From positions 1 through 59,345 of the forward strand of contig JAEWJX010000064.1 of NCBI GenBank assembly GCA_023386365.1: DNA of 59,345 bases, written 5' to 3'. Under the pieces are notes generated by a model, which saw only the letters and a list, made by a program, of their open reading frames with translations, had not been told where the DNA came from and made no database searches. Origin of the DNA: Actinomycetes bacterium (GTDB lineage Bacteria; Actinomycetota; Actinomycetes; Actinomycetales; Microbacteriaceae). The translations under genes were made by a program, and so were the position numbers. This document shows, in pieces, positions 27,326 through 35,120 of this stretch; the stretch's first letter is position 1, and each line of letters opens with the position of its first letter.

Positions 27326-28009
27326 ATGTTCGCAACATCGCTCTTCACCCGCACCGGCTTCGACAGCGGTGCCCTCACCCGGCTCGCGACGATCGCGCAT
27401 CCGATCGCCGAGCCCGGCATGTACCGCATCACCGTGATCCGCGACGATGAGGAGGTGGTGGACCACATCGTGTCGGTCGACGACACCTCCACCGCCGCGC
27501 AGCTCGATGTCGACCTCGCGGCCCTCGCCCCCGGTGGTGCGGCACGCCTCGCACGCCCCGCCACCACCGGCGGATGCTGCGGCGGCGGGATCGCGCCCGG
27601 CACCCTCCGCCCCGGCGGCTACCTGCAGTTCCTGGTCGGCTCCGGCGACCGCGAGTACGCGGCCGTCGTGCACCGGGTGGACCGGATCGACGGCGAACGC
27701 ACGGAGGAGTTCGACACCCGCCGCCTCATGCCGGGCGACGTCGTCGCGGCCGTGCTGCTGCGTCCCGGCCTGTACACGGTCGAGGATGTCGGCGCCGGCG
27801 GGAAGGCCCGCGTGCACGTGCGCTACCCGGAACGCGGGGAGCGGCTGCACCCGTCGCCGCCGCTGACCATCGACCTCGCCGCAAAACCGCGGGTCGTGGA
27901 AGCCGACCCGGCGCAGGGCCTCCTGCTGAACGCCGACAAGGGGTCGCGGTTCGTCGTGACCCTGGAGAAGCCGGAGGAGCTCAGCGAGCCGCGCGGATCC
28001 GCGAGTTGA
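27326..28009 (+). CDS. Unknown protein C of the cassette, with GGCCGGG motif
   Basis: 227 residues, unrecognised. It opens MFATSLFTRTGFDSGALTRL and continues with a predicted beta-rich segment (GMYRITVIRDDEEVVDHIVS). A central GGCCGGG motif (about 86-92) is followed by several short beta-strand patterns (GYLQFLVGSGDREYAAVVH, RPGLYTVEDVGAGGKARVHV, PPLTIDLAAKPRVVE). No signal peptide or membrane helix. GAGGAGG is the Shine-Dalgarno. Its 3' end overlaps the convergent membrane-protein gene by 29 bases. All three cassette members carry vicinal or clustered cysteines, which are otherwise scarce in this window. Confidence 0.72.
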   Translation: MFATSLFTRTGFDSGALTRLATIAHPIAEPGMYRITVIRDDEEVVDHIVSVDDTSTAAQLDVDLAALAPGGAARLARPATTGGCCGGGIAPGTLRPGGYLQFLVGSGDREYAAVVHRVDRIDGERTEEFDTRRLMPGDVVAAVLLRPGLYTVEDVGAGGKARVHVRYPERGERLHPSPPLTIDLAAKPRVVEADPAQGLLLNADKGSRFVVTLEKPEELSEPRGSAS

Positions 28010-28352
28010 GCCACAGCGCCGACCCCGCCGTGATCAGGGCCAGCACCAGCGGGCCCACGATGTAGAGCGCATCCCCGCGGATCACACCGATCACCGTGTC
28101 GAGCAGCTGTACCAGCGCGAGGGCCCCCGCCACCAGCACCGCACCCGACGGCCACTTCGCGATCGACACCGCGATCGCCAGGAACAGGAACACGAGGCTT
28201 CGCGCCGTGGCGTACAGCGGACTCGTCTCCCACCCCGACTCGGCCAGCTCGTAGATCGAGAACCCCAACGAGATCGCGGCGTTGACGAGGGTGATGCCCA
28301 CCGTCACCAGGAACGGGGTGCGGACAGACGGGGCGAGCGCGGGGATGTCCAT
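27981..28352 (-). CDS. Small membrane protein, four helices
   Basis: 123 residues starting MDIPALAPSVRTPFLVTVGI. There are four hydrophobic helices (about 13-33, 50-67, 70-90 and 97-116) and a C-terminal basic end (SRIRAAR). No motif links it to a function; similar small integral membrane proteins are common orphans in actinobacteria. It is convergent with cassette gene C (29-bp overlap). It is followed upstream by the 28397-28816 gene on the same strand, 44 bases away. Confidence 0.72.
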   Translation of the reverse strand: MDIPALAPSVRTPFLVTVGITLVNAAISLGFSIYELAESGWETSPLYATARSLVFLFLAIAVSIAKWPSGAVLVAGALALVQLLDTVIGVIRGDALYIVGPLVLALITAGSALWLNSRIRAAR

Positions 28353-28396
28353 GGCGCTTATTGTGCACCGGTCGTGCCCCCAGCGGGCGGGAGTGG

Positions 28397-28816
28397 TCAG
28401 CGCGCCGCGCGGATGAGGGCGAGCAGCGCCTCGCCGTACGCCTCGGTGGCGTCGTCGGATTCGTGCACCCGCGGTTCGCCGAGCACCTCCACGGTGACCC
28501 GGTAGCGGGCGCCGCCCGCCGCATCCGGAACCCGCTCCAGGGAGCGGAAGGCACCCCTCAGCAATTCGCGCAGCTGCTCCTCCCGGGGAAGCCAGAGGGC
28601 GTCGTCGAGCGCCACCGAATCGAGCGCCCACTCGGTGGTGCCGTTGAAGCCGAGCACCGACCCGGTCGGGTAGTGGTGGGCTTCGATCGTGAGGTCGCTG
28701 ATGGTGAACACGTCGCCCTCGAACTCGCCGCCGTCGATCTGGAAAGCATCCCCGGATGCGGGGGTCCAGACGAGCCCCGCCTCCTGCAGTTCGCGCGCGA
28801 GTCGGGTGGAGATCAT
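28397..28816 (-). CDS. Conserved actinobacterial protein of unknown function
   Basis: 139 residues from ATG 28816: MISTRLARELQEAGLVWTPA, then FTISDLTIEAHHYPTGSVLGFNGTTEWALDSV (about 38-69) and LWLPREEQLRELL. Orthologues in Microbacteriaceae are often auto-labelled 'pilus assembly protein CpaE', but I see no ATPase motif or pilus link to justify that. CAGACT lies 6 nt before the ATG, so ATG 28816 is preferred over in-frame ATG codons at 28834 and 28852. It is divergent from the DUF2236 gene, with overlapping compact promoters. Confidence 0.75.
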   Translation of the reverse strand: MISTRLARELQEAGLVWTPASGDAFQIDGGEFEGDVFTISDLTIEAHHYPTGSVLGFNGTTEWALDSVALDDALWLPREEQLRELLRGAFRSLERVPDAAGGARYRVTVEVLGEPRVHESDDATEAYGEALLALIRAAR

Positions 28817-28822
28817 CAGGCC

Positions 28823-28839
28823 AGTCTGCGCCATAGGGT
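28823..28839. promoter_or_regulatory. Compact divergent pair of leaderless -10 boxes
   Basis: CAGACT on the minus strand (28828-28823) lies 6 nt before ATG 28816. TAGGGT on the plus strand (28834-28839) lies 6 nt before ATG 28846. Only 29 bases separate the two start codons, so both genes appear to be transcribed from their start codons. Confidence 0.5.
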
Positions 28840-28845
28840 TACCGC

Positions 28846-29829
28846 ATGGCACGCGGACCCGGCATCGAGCCCTGGCGTTCGCGCCTGCTGATCATGTTCT
28901 CCGGCGAACCCGACGGGCTGGCGTCGTGGGTGCGCGCCATCGACGACGGCGACGACGCCGGCTACTTCGGAGCCGGCTCGGCGGCGTGGCATGTGCACGG
29001 GTCGATGGCGACCCTCGTCGCCGGCATCCGCGCCCTCCTCATGCAGACCCTGCACCCGGGAGCCATGGCGGGCGTGCATGACTGGTCCCGCTACCGCGAC
29101 GACCCGCTCGGACGACTCTCCGGCACCATCCGATGGATCCTGTGCGTCACCTTCGGCTCCACCGAGCAGGCGCAACGCGAATCGGCGCGGGTGGGCCGCT
29201 TCCACGACCGTGTTCAGGGCGATTACGCGGCAGCGGGCGGCGAGGCAGTGCGCTACTCCGCTCACGACGCCGACCTGCTCGACTGGGTGCATCTGGCCTT
29301 CACCGACGCCTTCCTCGGAAGCGCGGAAGTGTGGGCGAAACGCATCCCGGGAGGTTCGGATCGGTACGTGGCCGAGTGGGCGACCGCCGGCGAACTCGTG
29401 GGCGTCGTCGACCCGCCGCGCAGCGAACGAGAGCTGCGGGAACGGCTCGCCGCCCTCCGTGAGGCGGGGGTGCTGCGGCGGGACGAGCGAGTGGATGAGA
29501 TCGTGCGCTTCCTGCGGCACCCGCCGCTCGACCGCGCGATGCGCTTCCCGTACGCGGTGCTCTTCGGCGGGGCGGTCGCATCGCTGCCGAAGGAGTTCCG
29601 GCAGCTGCTCGGGCTGCGTCGCCCCTGGTGGCCGGCCATCACCGCCACCCGCATCGCGCTGCGGGTCGTCGAGCGGGTGCTCGGCCAGAAGTCGACCTCC
29701 GAGGCTGCCGCCCAGCGGCGCCTCGCACGCTTGCGCGCCGACGGCCGCCCGACCGAACCCGTCGCCTGGACGGGCCTGCCGGACGGCCACACCGAAAGCG
29801 GCGCAGGTCACCCGCGCGCCGGAGGCTGA
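28846..29829 (+). CDS. DUF2236 / MpaB-Lcp family haem oxygenase-like protein
   Basis: 327 residues of the DUF2236 family, related to ER-bound oxygenase MpaB and the haem-containing latex-clearing protein. Family marks are FGAGSAAWHVHGSMATLVAGIRALLMQTLHPGAMAGV (about 41-77), RWILCVTFGS, and YSAHDADLLDWVHLAFTDAFL (about 138-158) with the His/Asp region thought to contact haem. The natural substrate is not known. TAGGGT stands 6 nt before the ATG, suggesting a leaderless transcript. The gene overlaps the end of the convergent DUF4353 gene by 22 bases. Confidence 0.87.
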   Translation: MARGPGIEPWRSRLLIMFSGEPDGLASWVRAIDDGDDAGYFGAGSAAWHVHGSMATLVAGIRALLMQTLHPGAMAGVHDWSRYRDDPLGRLSGTIRWILCVTFGSTEQAQRESARVGRFHDRVQGDYAAAGGEAVRYSAHDADLLDWVHLAFTDAFLGSAEVWAKRIPGGSDRYVAEWATAGELVGVVDPPRSERELRERLAALREAGVLRRDERVDEIVRFLRHPPLDRAMRFPYAVLFGGAVASLPKEFRQLLGLRRPWWPAITATRIALRVVERVLGQKSTSEAAAQRRLARLRADGRPTEPVAWTGLPDGHTESGAGHPRAGG

Positions 29830-31355
29830 CCCCCCGCGGGCGCCGCGCCCGGCTGCCCGCCCATGCCGCCGGTGAGCGCCTCCCCCGCGGTGGCGGTCGC
29901 CACATCCGTGCCGTCGACGGTGACCGTGTAGGTCTCACCGGCCACCACATCCGCGGTGCTCACCACGACGCTCGCGAACTGCTTCGCCGCCGTCACCTCG
30001 GCGATCACCGTGCCGTCGGAGGCGACCACGCGCACCTGCTGTCCGGCCGACCCGGACGCGGCGGCCGCCACGAAACTCTGCGCCGAATCCGCATCCGGTG
30101 ACTCGGCCATGCCCGCACTGCCGACCGCCACCAGGGTGCCGCCGCTGACCGCGAACGTGCCGTTCACATCCAGCGCACCGTTGCCGTCGTTCGTGGGACC
30201 CTGCACCACCACCGTGCCGCCCGTCATCTCGACGGAGCCGTTCGAGTCGAGACCGTCACCACCCGCATCGATCGTGATGTCGCCGCCTGAGATCGACAGC
30301 AGCTGCCCGCCGTCGCCCATGGCGCCACCCATGCCGCCGCCCTGATCCGAGGCGGTGTCGGTGCCGCCGGATGCGTTGACGCCGTCGTCGGACGCCGTCA
30401 CATCGACGGTGCCGCCCGCGAGCGAGATCGTGAAGCTCTCGAGACCCTCCTCGGAGCGGGCGACCGTCACGTCGCCGCCCTCGATCACGAGAACCGTCTC
30501 CGCGTGCAGGCCGTCGTCGGTCGCGTCGACCGTGAGCTCGCCGCCGGTGACGACGATGTCGGTGAACGCGTCGAGTCCGTCATCGCCGGACGTCAGATCG
30601 AGGGTGCCCCCGGCGATCTCGATCCAACCCTGCGTCTCGTCATCCTCCTGGTCGGACTTCAGGGCGTCGCCGTCCGCCGCATCCACGGTGACGTCGCCGC
30701 CCTTCACCACGAGCGCGTCGTGGCCACGGAGGCCGTCGTCGCCCGCGGTCACATCGATCGTGCCCGACAGGATCACCAGGTCGTCGCTCGTCGAGATGCC
30801 GTCGTCCACCGCCGTCACGGCGAGCGAACCGGAGCCGGAGACGGTGAGGTCGGCGGCGGCGGCGATCGCCGCATGGAAGTCGGCGTCGTCCGCGTAGGCG
30901 GCTCCCGCATCCGACACCGTGTTGACGCTGCCCGCCTCGAGGAAGATGCCGACGTCGTCGGCCGACGTCACCTGGATGCCGGGGCCGTCCGCGTTCGCGA
31001 TGTCGGCTCCATCGAGGATCAGCACGACGAGCGCGTCCTCACCCGCATCCACCACGACGCCGCCGGTGAACGCGCCCGAGAGCCGGTAGACGCCCGCCTC
31101 GGTGATCGTGACCGTGTCGGCGGAGGCGGCGACATCGACGGCGGATGCGGCATCCCATTCGTCGTCGTTGACCGTCGTCGCATCCGAGTTCGCCGTCAGC
31201 ACCGCCTCCGCCGACAGGTCGTCGGGGCGGGAGACGGTCGCCGACGACGCGGCGCCGCCGCCGGACGTGGTTGCGGCGACCGCGCATCCGGTGAGACCGA
31301 GGGCTGCGGCGAGCGCCGCAGCCGAGAGGAGGGTGAGGGTTCGACGGGAGGGCAT
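29808..31355 (-). CDS. DUF4353 carbohydrate-binding-type surface lipoprotein
   Basis: 515 residues. The signal peptide ends in a lipobox LTGC with acylated Cys24. The body is a series of repeats with Asp-Asp-Gly turns (DDGISTSDDLVILSG, GDDGLRGHDALVVKGG, GDDGLDAFTDIVVTGG, TDDGLHAETVLVIEGG), the hallmark of the DUF4353 parallel beta-helix. The tail is rich in Gly/Gln/Pro. DUF4353 proteins are annotated as carbohydrate-binding-domain proteins and usually neighbour VTC-domain and DUF4956 genes, exactly as here. A surface role linked to polyphosphate or cell-wall polymers is plausible but unproven. The three genes read in the same direction with spacings of -4 and 24 bases. Confidence 0.88.
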   Translation of the reverse strand: MPSRRTLTLLSAAALAAALGLTGCAVAATTSGGGAASSATVSRPDDLSAEAVLTANSDATTVNDDEWDAASAVDVAASADTVTITEAGVYRLSGAFTGGVVVDAGEDALVVLILDGADIANADGPGIQVTSADDVGIFLEAGSVNTVSDAGAAYADDADFHAAIAAAADLTVSGSGSLAVTAVDDGISTSDDLVILSGTIDVTAGDDGLRGHDALVVKGGDVTVDAADGDALKSDQEDDETQGWIEIAGGTLDLTSGDDGLDAFTDIVVTGGELTVDATDDGLHAETVLVIEGGDVTVARSEEGLESFTISLAGGTVDVTASDDGVNASGGTDTASDQGGGMGGAMGDGGQLLSISGGDITIDAGGDGLDSNGSVEMTGGTVVVQGPTNDGNGALDVNGTFAVSGGTLVAVGSAGMAESPDADSAQSFVAAAASGSAGQQVRVVASDGTVIAEVTAAKQFASVVVSTADVVAGETYTVTVDGTDVATATAGEALTGGMGGQPGAAPAGGQPPARG

Positions 31356-31379
31356 GGGGAATCCTTTCGGGGTGGGGGG

Positions 31380-32132
31380 TCAGGCGGCGAAGTGGCGTCG
31401 CAGGACGCGGTTCCACTTGTGGGAGGGGAGGTCGGGGCGCAGCGCCGCGAGTCCGGTGCCGAATTTCGACACGGCGGCGGGGCGATGACCGGCGCGCCAC
31501 AGCATCCGGTCGACCTCGGATGCGGCGCCCGCAGACTTCGTCTCCACGATCACCAGCTCCGGCAGCGCGAGCACCGTGCCGGACGCGTCCTCCCAGGTGA
31601 GTTCGGTGTCGACGGTCGCGCGGCTGCCGGAGCCCGGCAGGTACAGGGTCTCGCGGAGGTAGCGGGTGACGAGGGTCGGCTGCAGCAACTCCGGGTCGTG
31701 CAGGCCCAACTCGTCGAGTGGCGGTGCCGCGTAGGCGATGCCCTCCGGAGTCAGCTCGTCGCGGGCATCGATCGCGTACGCGAGCCGGTCCTTCACCGTG
31801 ACGCTGCGGGCGCCTTTCGTCTTCAGTTCGAGGTACGCGTCACCCGTGTCGAGGTAGGCGCGGGTGCGCAGCTTGAACCGACGCCGACGGCCGAGGGCCG
31901 CCATCCGGTAGCTGAGCAGGTCGTCGGTGTCGAAGTACACCGACTCGTAGAGGGAGCCGCGGGCGCCGTCGAACTCGAGCACCCGGGTGTCGGGGGCGAG
32001 ACCGGCGAGGACCCGCTCGGCGTCGGCCCGCGGCAGCACGTACTTGCGGTCGACACGGGTCTGCAGGGCCGCCACCGCCAGCAGCTCGTCGAGCGCGATC
32101 GGCTCGAGGGATGCGGGGGCGAGGGTGCTCAC
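31380..32132 (-). CDS. Polyphosphate polymerase-type VTC domain protein
   Basis: A 250-residue VTC-domain protein with the basic tunnel-lining motifs of yeast Vtc4: RVDRKYVLP (26-34), ESVYFDTDDL, RRRFKLRTRAY, YLELKTKG and late IVETKSAG and SKFGTG. In eukaryotes the domain makes polyphosphate from ATP. In bacteria it is usually linked to CotH/DUF4353 and DUF4956 proteins, and its product is not proven. No membrane helix is present in this protein; the DUF4956 partner supplies the membrane part. Its start overlaps the DUF4956 stop by 4 bases, so the pair is translationally coupled. Confidence 0.9.
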   Translation of the reverse strand: MSTLAPASLEPIALDELLAVAALQTRVDRKYVLPRADAERVLAGLAPDTRVLEFDGARGSLYESVYFDTDDLLSYRMAALGRRRRFKLRTRAYLDTGDAYLELKTKGARSVTVKDRLAYAIDARDELTPEGIAYAAPPLDELGLHDPELLQPTLVTRYLRETLYLPGSGSRATVDTELTWEDASGTVLALPELVIVETKSAGAASEVDRMLWRAGHRPAAVSKFGTGLAALRPDLPSHKWNRVLRRHFAA

Positions 32133-32674
32133 CGGGCCACCTCGTAGCGCACCTCGACGAGCGTCGAATCGTCGACCAGGTCAAGTTCACGCACCGTCAC
32201 CCGGTGCACCCGCGCCCCCAGCATCCGCTCCAACGTCTCCCGCAGCAGGGCGTCGTCGGCGTGCGCCTGATCGAGGCGGATCACCTGCTGCCGGTAGCGA
32301 CGCAGCATGAGGCGGCTGTCGCCGAACGCCAGCACCGCCACCACCAGCGCCATCAGCCCCACCGCAACGAGCGGGGCGCCCGCACCCAGCCCGCCGATCA
32401 ACCCGACGGCGAGGGCGGCGAAGTAGTACGCCACCTCGTGCTGCTCGATCTCCGACGATCGCAACCGGATGATCGACAGCACACCGAACAACCCCAGCCC
32501 GAGGCCCAGCCCCACCGTCGACGAGCCGAGCATGATCGCCACCGCCAGCACCCCCACATTCACCGTCAGGAAGGCGACCACCAGATCGCGGCGACGGTGC
32601 CGGGGGAAGTACAGCGCGAACACGAGCACGGCCACCGCGACGAGGTCGGCGGCGATGAGCAGCAGAGAATCCAT
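32129..32674 (-). CDS. DUF4956 membrane protein, VTC partner
   Basis: 181 residues. Four membrane helices lie in the first 115 residues (MDSLLLIAADLVAVAVLVFALYF, VVAFLTVNVGVLAVAIML, GLGLGLGLFGVLSIIRLRSSEI, VGLIGGLGAGAPLVAVGLMALVV). A soluble C-terminal domain follows (VIRLDQAHADDALLRETLERMLG). It is the usual genomic partner of VTC-domain polymerases. It is the first gene of the VTC-DUF4353 operon. The 206 bases upstream (32675-32880), shared with the divergent FMN reductase, hold only a 12-bp palindrome CCGGTCGACCGG (32817-32828) and no clear promoter for this gene. Confidence 0.85.
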   Translation of the reverse strand: MDSLLLIAADLVAVAVLVFALYFPRHRRRDLVVAFLTVNVGVLAVAIMLGSSTVGLGLGLGLFGVLSIIRLRSSEIEQHEVAYYFAALAVGLIGGLGAGAPLVAVGLMALVVAVLAFGDSRLMLRRYRQQVIRLDQAHADDALLRETLERMLGARVHRVTVRELDLVDDSTLVEVRYEVAR

Positions 32675-32880
32675 GACTGCATTCCGCCAGAGGTCCCTCG
32701 TCGGCGACTTGGCCGATCCTTGGTGGTTCCCGGGAATCCGTCGGACGCCCGTCGGATGCCGCCTCCACGCAACACGGGGTCAAGGTGCGAAACCTGAGGT
32801 CATGAAAGGACGCCATCCGGTCGACCGGTGACATCATCGGGGAGCCGTCGCAGCATCGGTCCGCGACGGGAGGGAGCACC

Positions 32881-33468
32881 ATGAGCAAGCCGATCCGCGT
32901 CGTCGGAGTGAGCGGCAGCCCCACCGACCCGTCGCGAACCACCGCGCTCGTGCGTCGGGTGTCGGAGGCCTTCGCGGCGAAGCTCGGCGGCGAAGTCGAA
33001 GTCATCGAACTCGCGACCGTGCTGCCCGCGCTCGCCGCCGGCGGGTACCGCACCAACCTCGGCCAGCCGGCGCTCGACGCGCTCGACGCGGTGGAATCCG
33101 CCGACCTGCTGGTGGTGGGTTCGCCCGCCTACCGCGCCACCTACTCCGGCCTGTTCAAACTGTTCTTCGACTACGTGGGTCAGTACGCGCTCGTCGACAC
33201 CCCCATCGTGCTCACCGCGACCGGCGGCTCCGACCGCCACGCGCTGCTCGTGGAACACCAGATGCGCCCCCTGTTCGGCTTCTTCCAGGCCCTCACCCTG
33301 CCGCTCGGCATCTTCGCCAACGAACGCGACTTCACCGACTACCAGGTGACATCCGAGGAACTCGACGAACGCATCCAGACGTCCATCACGCGCGCGCTGC
33401 CCCTCGTGCAGAGCCGCATCGCGGTGAACGCGGCCGCCGAGCAGGAAGCGGTCGCCGCGATCGGCTGA
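32881..33468 (+). CDS. NADPH-dependent FMN reductase (MsuE/SsuE-like)
   Basis: A 195-residue flavodoxin-fold reductase. GVSGSPTDPSRTT (9-21) is the FMN phosphate loop. SPAYRATYSGLFKLFFDYVG (about 81-100) is the signature of FMN reductases of the MsuE/SsuE and CE1759 group. LTATGGSDRHALLVEHQMRPLF follows. It would supply reduced FMN to a two-component monooxygenase, but no partner monooxygenase is adjacent. The ATG at 32881 follows GGGAGGGAGC, a strong Shine-Dalgarno. Confidence 0.88.
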   Translation: MSKPIRVVGVSGSPTDPSRTTALVRRVSEAFAAKLGGEVEVIELATVLPALAAGGYRTNLGQPALDALDAVESADLLVVGSPAYRATYSGLFKLFFDYVGQYALVDTPIVLTATGGSDRHALLVEHQMRPLFGFFQALTLPLGIFANERDFTDYQVTSEELDERIQTSITRALPLVQSRIAVNAAAEQEAVAAIG

Positions 33469-33483
33469 CGCGCGGCCCGCGAC

Positions 33484-34281
33484 TCAGCTCTTGCCGATGC
33501 GCCAGTAGCCGACGAACGTGACGCGGTTCTTCGGCACCTTGTGCTCGGAGACCAGCCAGCGGCGCAGCCCGGTGGCGAGTGCCTGCTCGCCGACCAGGTA
33601 GGCGTCGAACGGCTCGTCGGGCAGCGCCCACTCCCGCTGCACCACGTCGAGGGCGTGGGTCCCTGGGGCCTGGCCGAGCTCACGCGCCAGCCACCGCACC
33701 TCGACGTCGTCCGGCGCCTGGTGCGGTTGCGCATCCGCGACATCCGGGAGTTCGATGAACGCGGTGCCGCGGTGGTGCCGCGGCAGGTCGCGCAGGATGC
33801 CGAGGATCGCCGGCAGCGCCGTCTCGTCGCCGACTAGCAGGTGGTGCTCGACGGCGGCATCCGGTTCGTACCCGGTGCCCTGGTCGATGATCGCCAGCCG
33901 CTCCCCCGGCTGCGCCGACCGCGCCCAGGGGGCGGCGACGCCCTCATCCCCGTGGACGACGAAGTCGATGTCGAGCTCGCGCTCCGCCTTGCGGAACTGG
34001 CGCACCGTGTAGTTGCGCATCACGGGGCGGGTGGCCTCGGGCACGCGCATGAACTTCAACCAGCCGATCATGTCGACCCGTTCGGGCAGCTTCTTGAGCG
34101 CCTGGTCGGCGTCGTGCTTCGGCAGGAACATGCGGAACCAGTGGTCGTACCCGTGGTCGGGGAAGTCGGCGAGGTCGTCGCCCGCCACGGTGAGGCGCAC
34201 CATGTGGGGCGTCACCTGTTCGCGTCGCACCACCTCGAGGAGGGCGTGCGCGGAGTACTTGCGGGAGTCGCGGAAAGCCAT
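33484..34281 (-). CDS. Siderophore-interacting protein (ferric-siderophore reductase, ViuB/SIP family)
   Basis: 265 residues of the SIP/ViuB flavoprotein family, which reduces ferric siderophores in the cytosol using NAD(P)H. The FAD-binding barrel contains RNYTVRQFRKAERELDIDFVVHGDEGVAAPWARSA (about 89-123). The C-terminal SIP domain has HHLLVGDETALPAI, VEVRWLARE and the ending KNRVTFVGYWRIGKS. An IdeR/DtxR box sits 24 bases upstream of ATG 34281, so the gene is expected to be turned on when iron is scarce. No siderophore synthesis or transport gene is in the window. Confidence 0.93.
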   Translation of the reverse strand: MAFRDSRKYSAHALLEVVRREQVTPHMVRLTVAGDDLADFPDHGYDHWFRMFLPKHDADQALKKLPERVDMIGWLKFMRVPEATRPVMRNYTVRQFRKAERELDIDFVVHGDEGVAAPWARSAQPGERLAIIDQGTGYEPDAAVEHHLLVGDETALPAILGILRDLPRHHRGTAFIELPDVADAQPHQAPDDVEVRWLARELGQAPGTHALDVVQREWALPDEPFDAYLVGEQALATGLRRWLVSEHKVPKNRVTFVGYWRIGKS

Positions 34282-34304
34282 GACGCTCCAGAGTCGGGTT
34301 GAAG

Positions 34305-34323
34305 TTAGGTGAGCCTAACCTAG
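34305..34323 (-). promoter_or_regulatory. IdeR/DtxR iron box
   Basis: TTAGGTGAGCCTAACCTAG matches the 19-bp DtxR/IdeR consensus TTAGGTTAGCCTAACCTAA at 17 positions. It lies 24 bases upstream of the siderophore-interacting protein start, where bound repressor would block its promoter. Confidence 0.9.
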
Positions 34324-34347
34324 CCGACCGGGGGCTGCGGATGCGAA

Positions 34348-34593
34348 CTACGCGGATGCGTCGGGGCAGTAGAGGATGGTGCGCCCGTCGCTGAGACCTT
34401 TCTCGTGCGCCGACATCGCCTGGCCGCACAGCGGACAGGAGCGCTCGCGCGCCGGGGCGGGCGCCGGCTGGTCGTACGGGCCGAGCGGCGGCGGTCCGAG
34501 ATAGGGGAAGAGCTTGCGGTTGAGTCGGTTGAAGAAGCCGCGCCCGCTCTCGAAGTCGTTCGCGGGGACGAAGCCGTCTTCCTCTCGGGTCAT
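34348..34593 (-). CDS. Small protein with partial zinc-ribbon motif
   Basis: 81 residues, unrecognised. A basic/aromatic first half (FFNRLNRKLFPYLGPPPLGPY) is followed by CPLCGQAM (about 53-60), a His in SAHEKG and YCPDA near the end. That provides three Cys plus His as possible zinc ligands. It is divergent from the MarR regulator. Its -10 TACACT (34606-34601) lies 7 nt before ATG 34593 and inside the GTTAGT/ACTAAC palindrome. It is therefore probably controlled by the same protein that controls marR. Confidence 0.7.
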   Translation of the reverse strand: MTREEDGFVPANDFESGRGFFNRLNRKLFPYLGPPPLGPYDQPAPAPARERSCPLCGQAMSAHEKGLSDGRTILYCPDASA

Positions 34594-34597
34594 AACC

Positions 34598-34625
34598 GTT
34601 AGTGTACTAACTATTCGCGTACGAT
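34598..34625. promoter_or_regulatory. MarR operator over divergent leaderless promoters
   Basis: GTTAGT-GT-ACTAAC (34598-34611) is a perfect 6-2-6 inverted repeat. It covers the minus-strand -10 (TACACT, 34606-34601) of the zinc-ribbon-like gene. It also lies where the -35 of marR should be (marR -10 TACGAT, 34620-34625, 6 nt before its ATG). Binding would silence both genes. Confidence 0.7.
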
Positions 34626-34631
34626 GCTGAC

Positions 34632-35069
34632 ATGCCCACCGACGCCCCCGACCTCCTCGCCCTCGAGAACCAGGTCTGCTTCGCGCTCGCCGTCGCCTCC
34701 CGCAGCGTCAACGCCGTCTACCGGCCACTGCTCGAACCGCTCGGCCTCACGCATCCGCAGTACCTCGTGATGCTGGCTCTCTGGGAGAAGAGCCCCCGCT
34801 CGGTGCGCGAACTCGGCGAAGAACTGCAACTCGATCCGGCCACCCTCTCCCCCCTGCTCAAACGCCTCGAGGCGCTCGGGTACATCTCCCGCCGACGCAG
34901 CGCCGGCGACGAGCGCATGCTCGAGATCACGGCGACGGATGCGGGACGCGCCCTGCGCGAGCAGGCGGAGACCATCCCGCCGCGCATCGTCGAGAAGCTC
35001 GGCATGAGCCTCGACGAGCTCGACACTTTGCGTCGCTCCCTGCACCGGGTGATCGCCGCCGCCCGTTGA
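34632..35069 (+). CDS. MarR/OhrR-family regulator with N-terminal sensor-type cysteine
   Basis: A 145-residue MarR protein. LENQVCFALAVASR (11-24) places a single Cys16 where OhrR proteins carry the peroxide-reactive cysteine, and this is followed by LTHPQYLVMLALWE. The winged helix is SVRELGEELQLDPATLSPLLKRLEALGYISRRRSAGDERMLEI (about 57-99). OhrR senses organic hydroperoxides and normally represses ohr. No ohr gene is adjacent, and the divergent partner is the small zinc-ribbon-like protein. Leaderless start: TACGAT ends 6 nt before the ATG. Confidence 0.88.
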   Translation: MPTDAPDLLALENQVCFALAVASRSVNAVYRPLLEPLGLTHPQYLVMLALWEKSPRSVRELGEELQLDPATLSPLLKRLEALGYISRRRSAGDERMLEITATDAGRALREQAETIPPRIVEKLGMSLDELDTLRRSLHRVIAAAR

Positions 35070-35084
35070 CAATGTAGTTACCCG

Positions 35085-35113
35085 TTGCATTAGTGTGCGT
35101 CGCACAGTATGGT
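35085..35113 (+). promoter_or_regulatory. padR promoter with TGTGCG-T-CGCACA operator in the spacer
   Basis: TTGCAT (35085-35090), a 17-nt spacer and TATGGT (35108-35113) stand 7 nt before ATG 35121. The spacer contains the perfect 6-1-6 palindrome TGTGCGTCGCACA (35094-35106), well placed for autorepression by PadR. An overlapping TTGACA at 35066 offers a second promoter. Confidence 0.65.
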
Positions 35114-35120
35114 GTGACAC

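Noticed and set aside
28397..28816. Label 'pilus assembly protein CpaE'
   Set aside because: The protein is 139 residues with no ATPase or receiver domain, and there are no pilus genes nearby. The label is remembered from automatic annotations only.
32817..32828. Palindrome CCGGTCGACCGG upstream of the FMN reductase gene
   Set aside because: Short GC-rich palindromes are expected by chance at this base composition and no promoter elements align with it.
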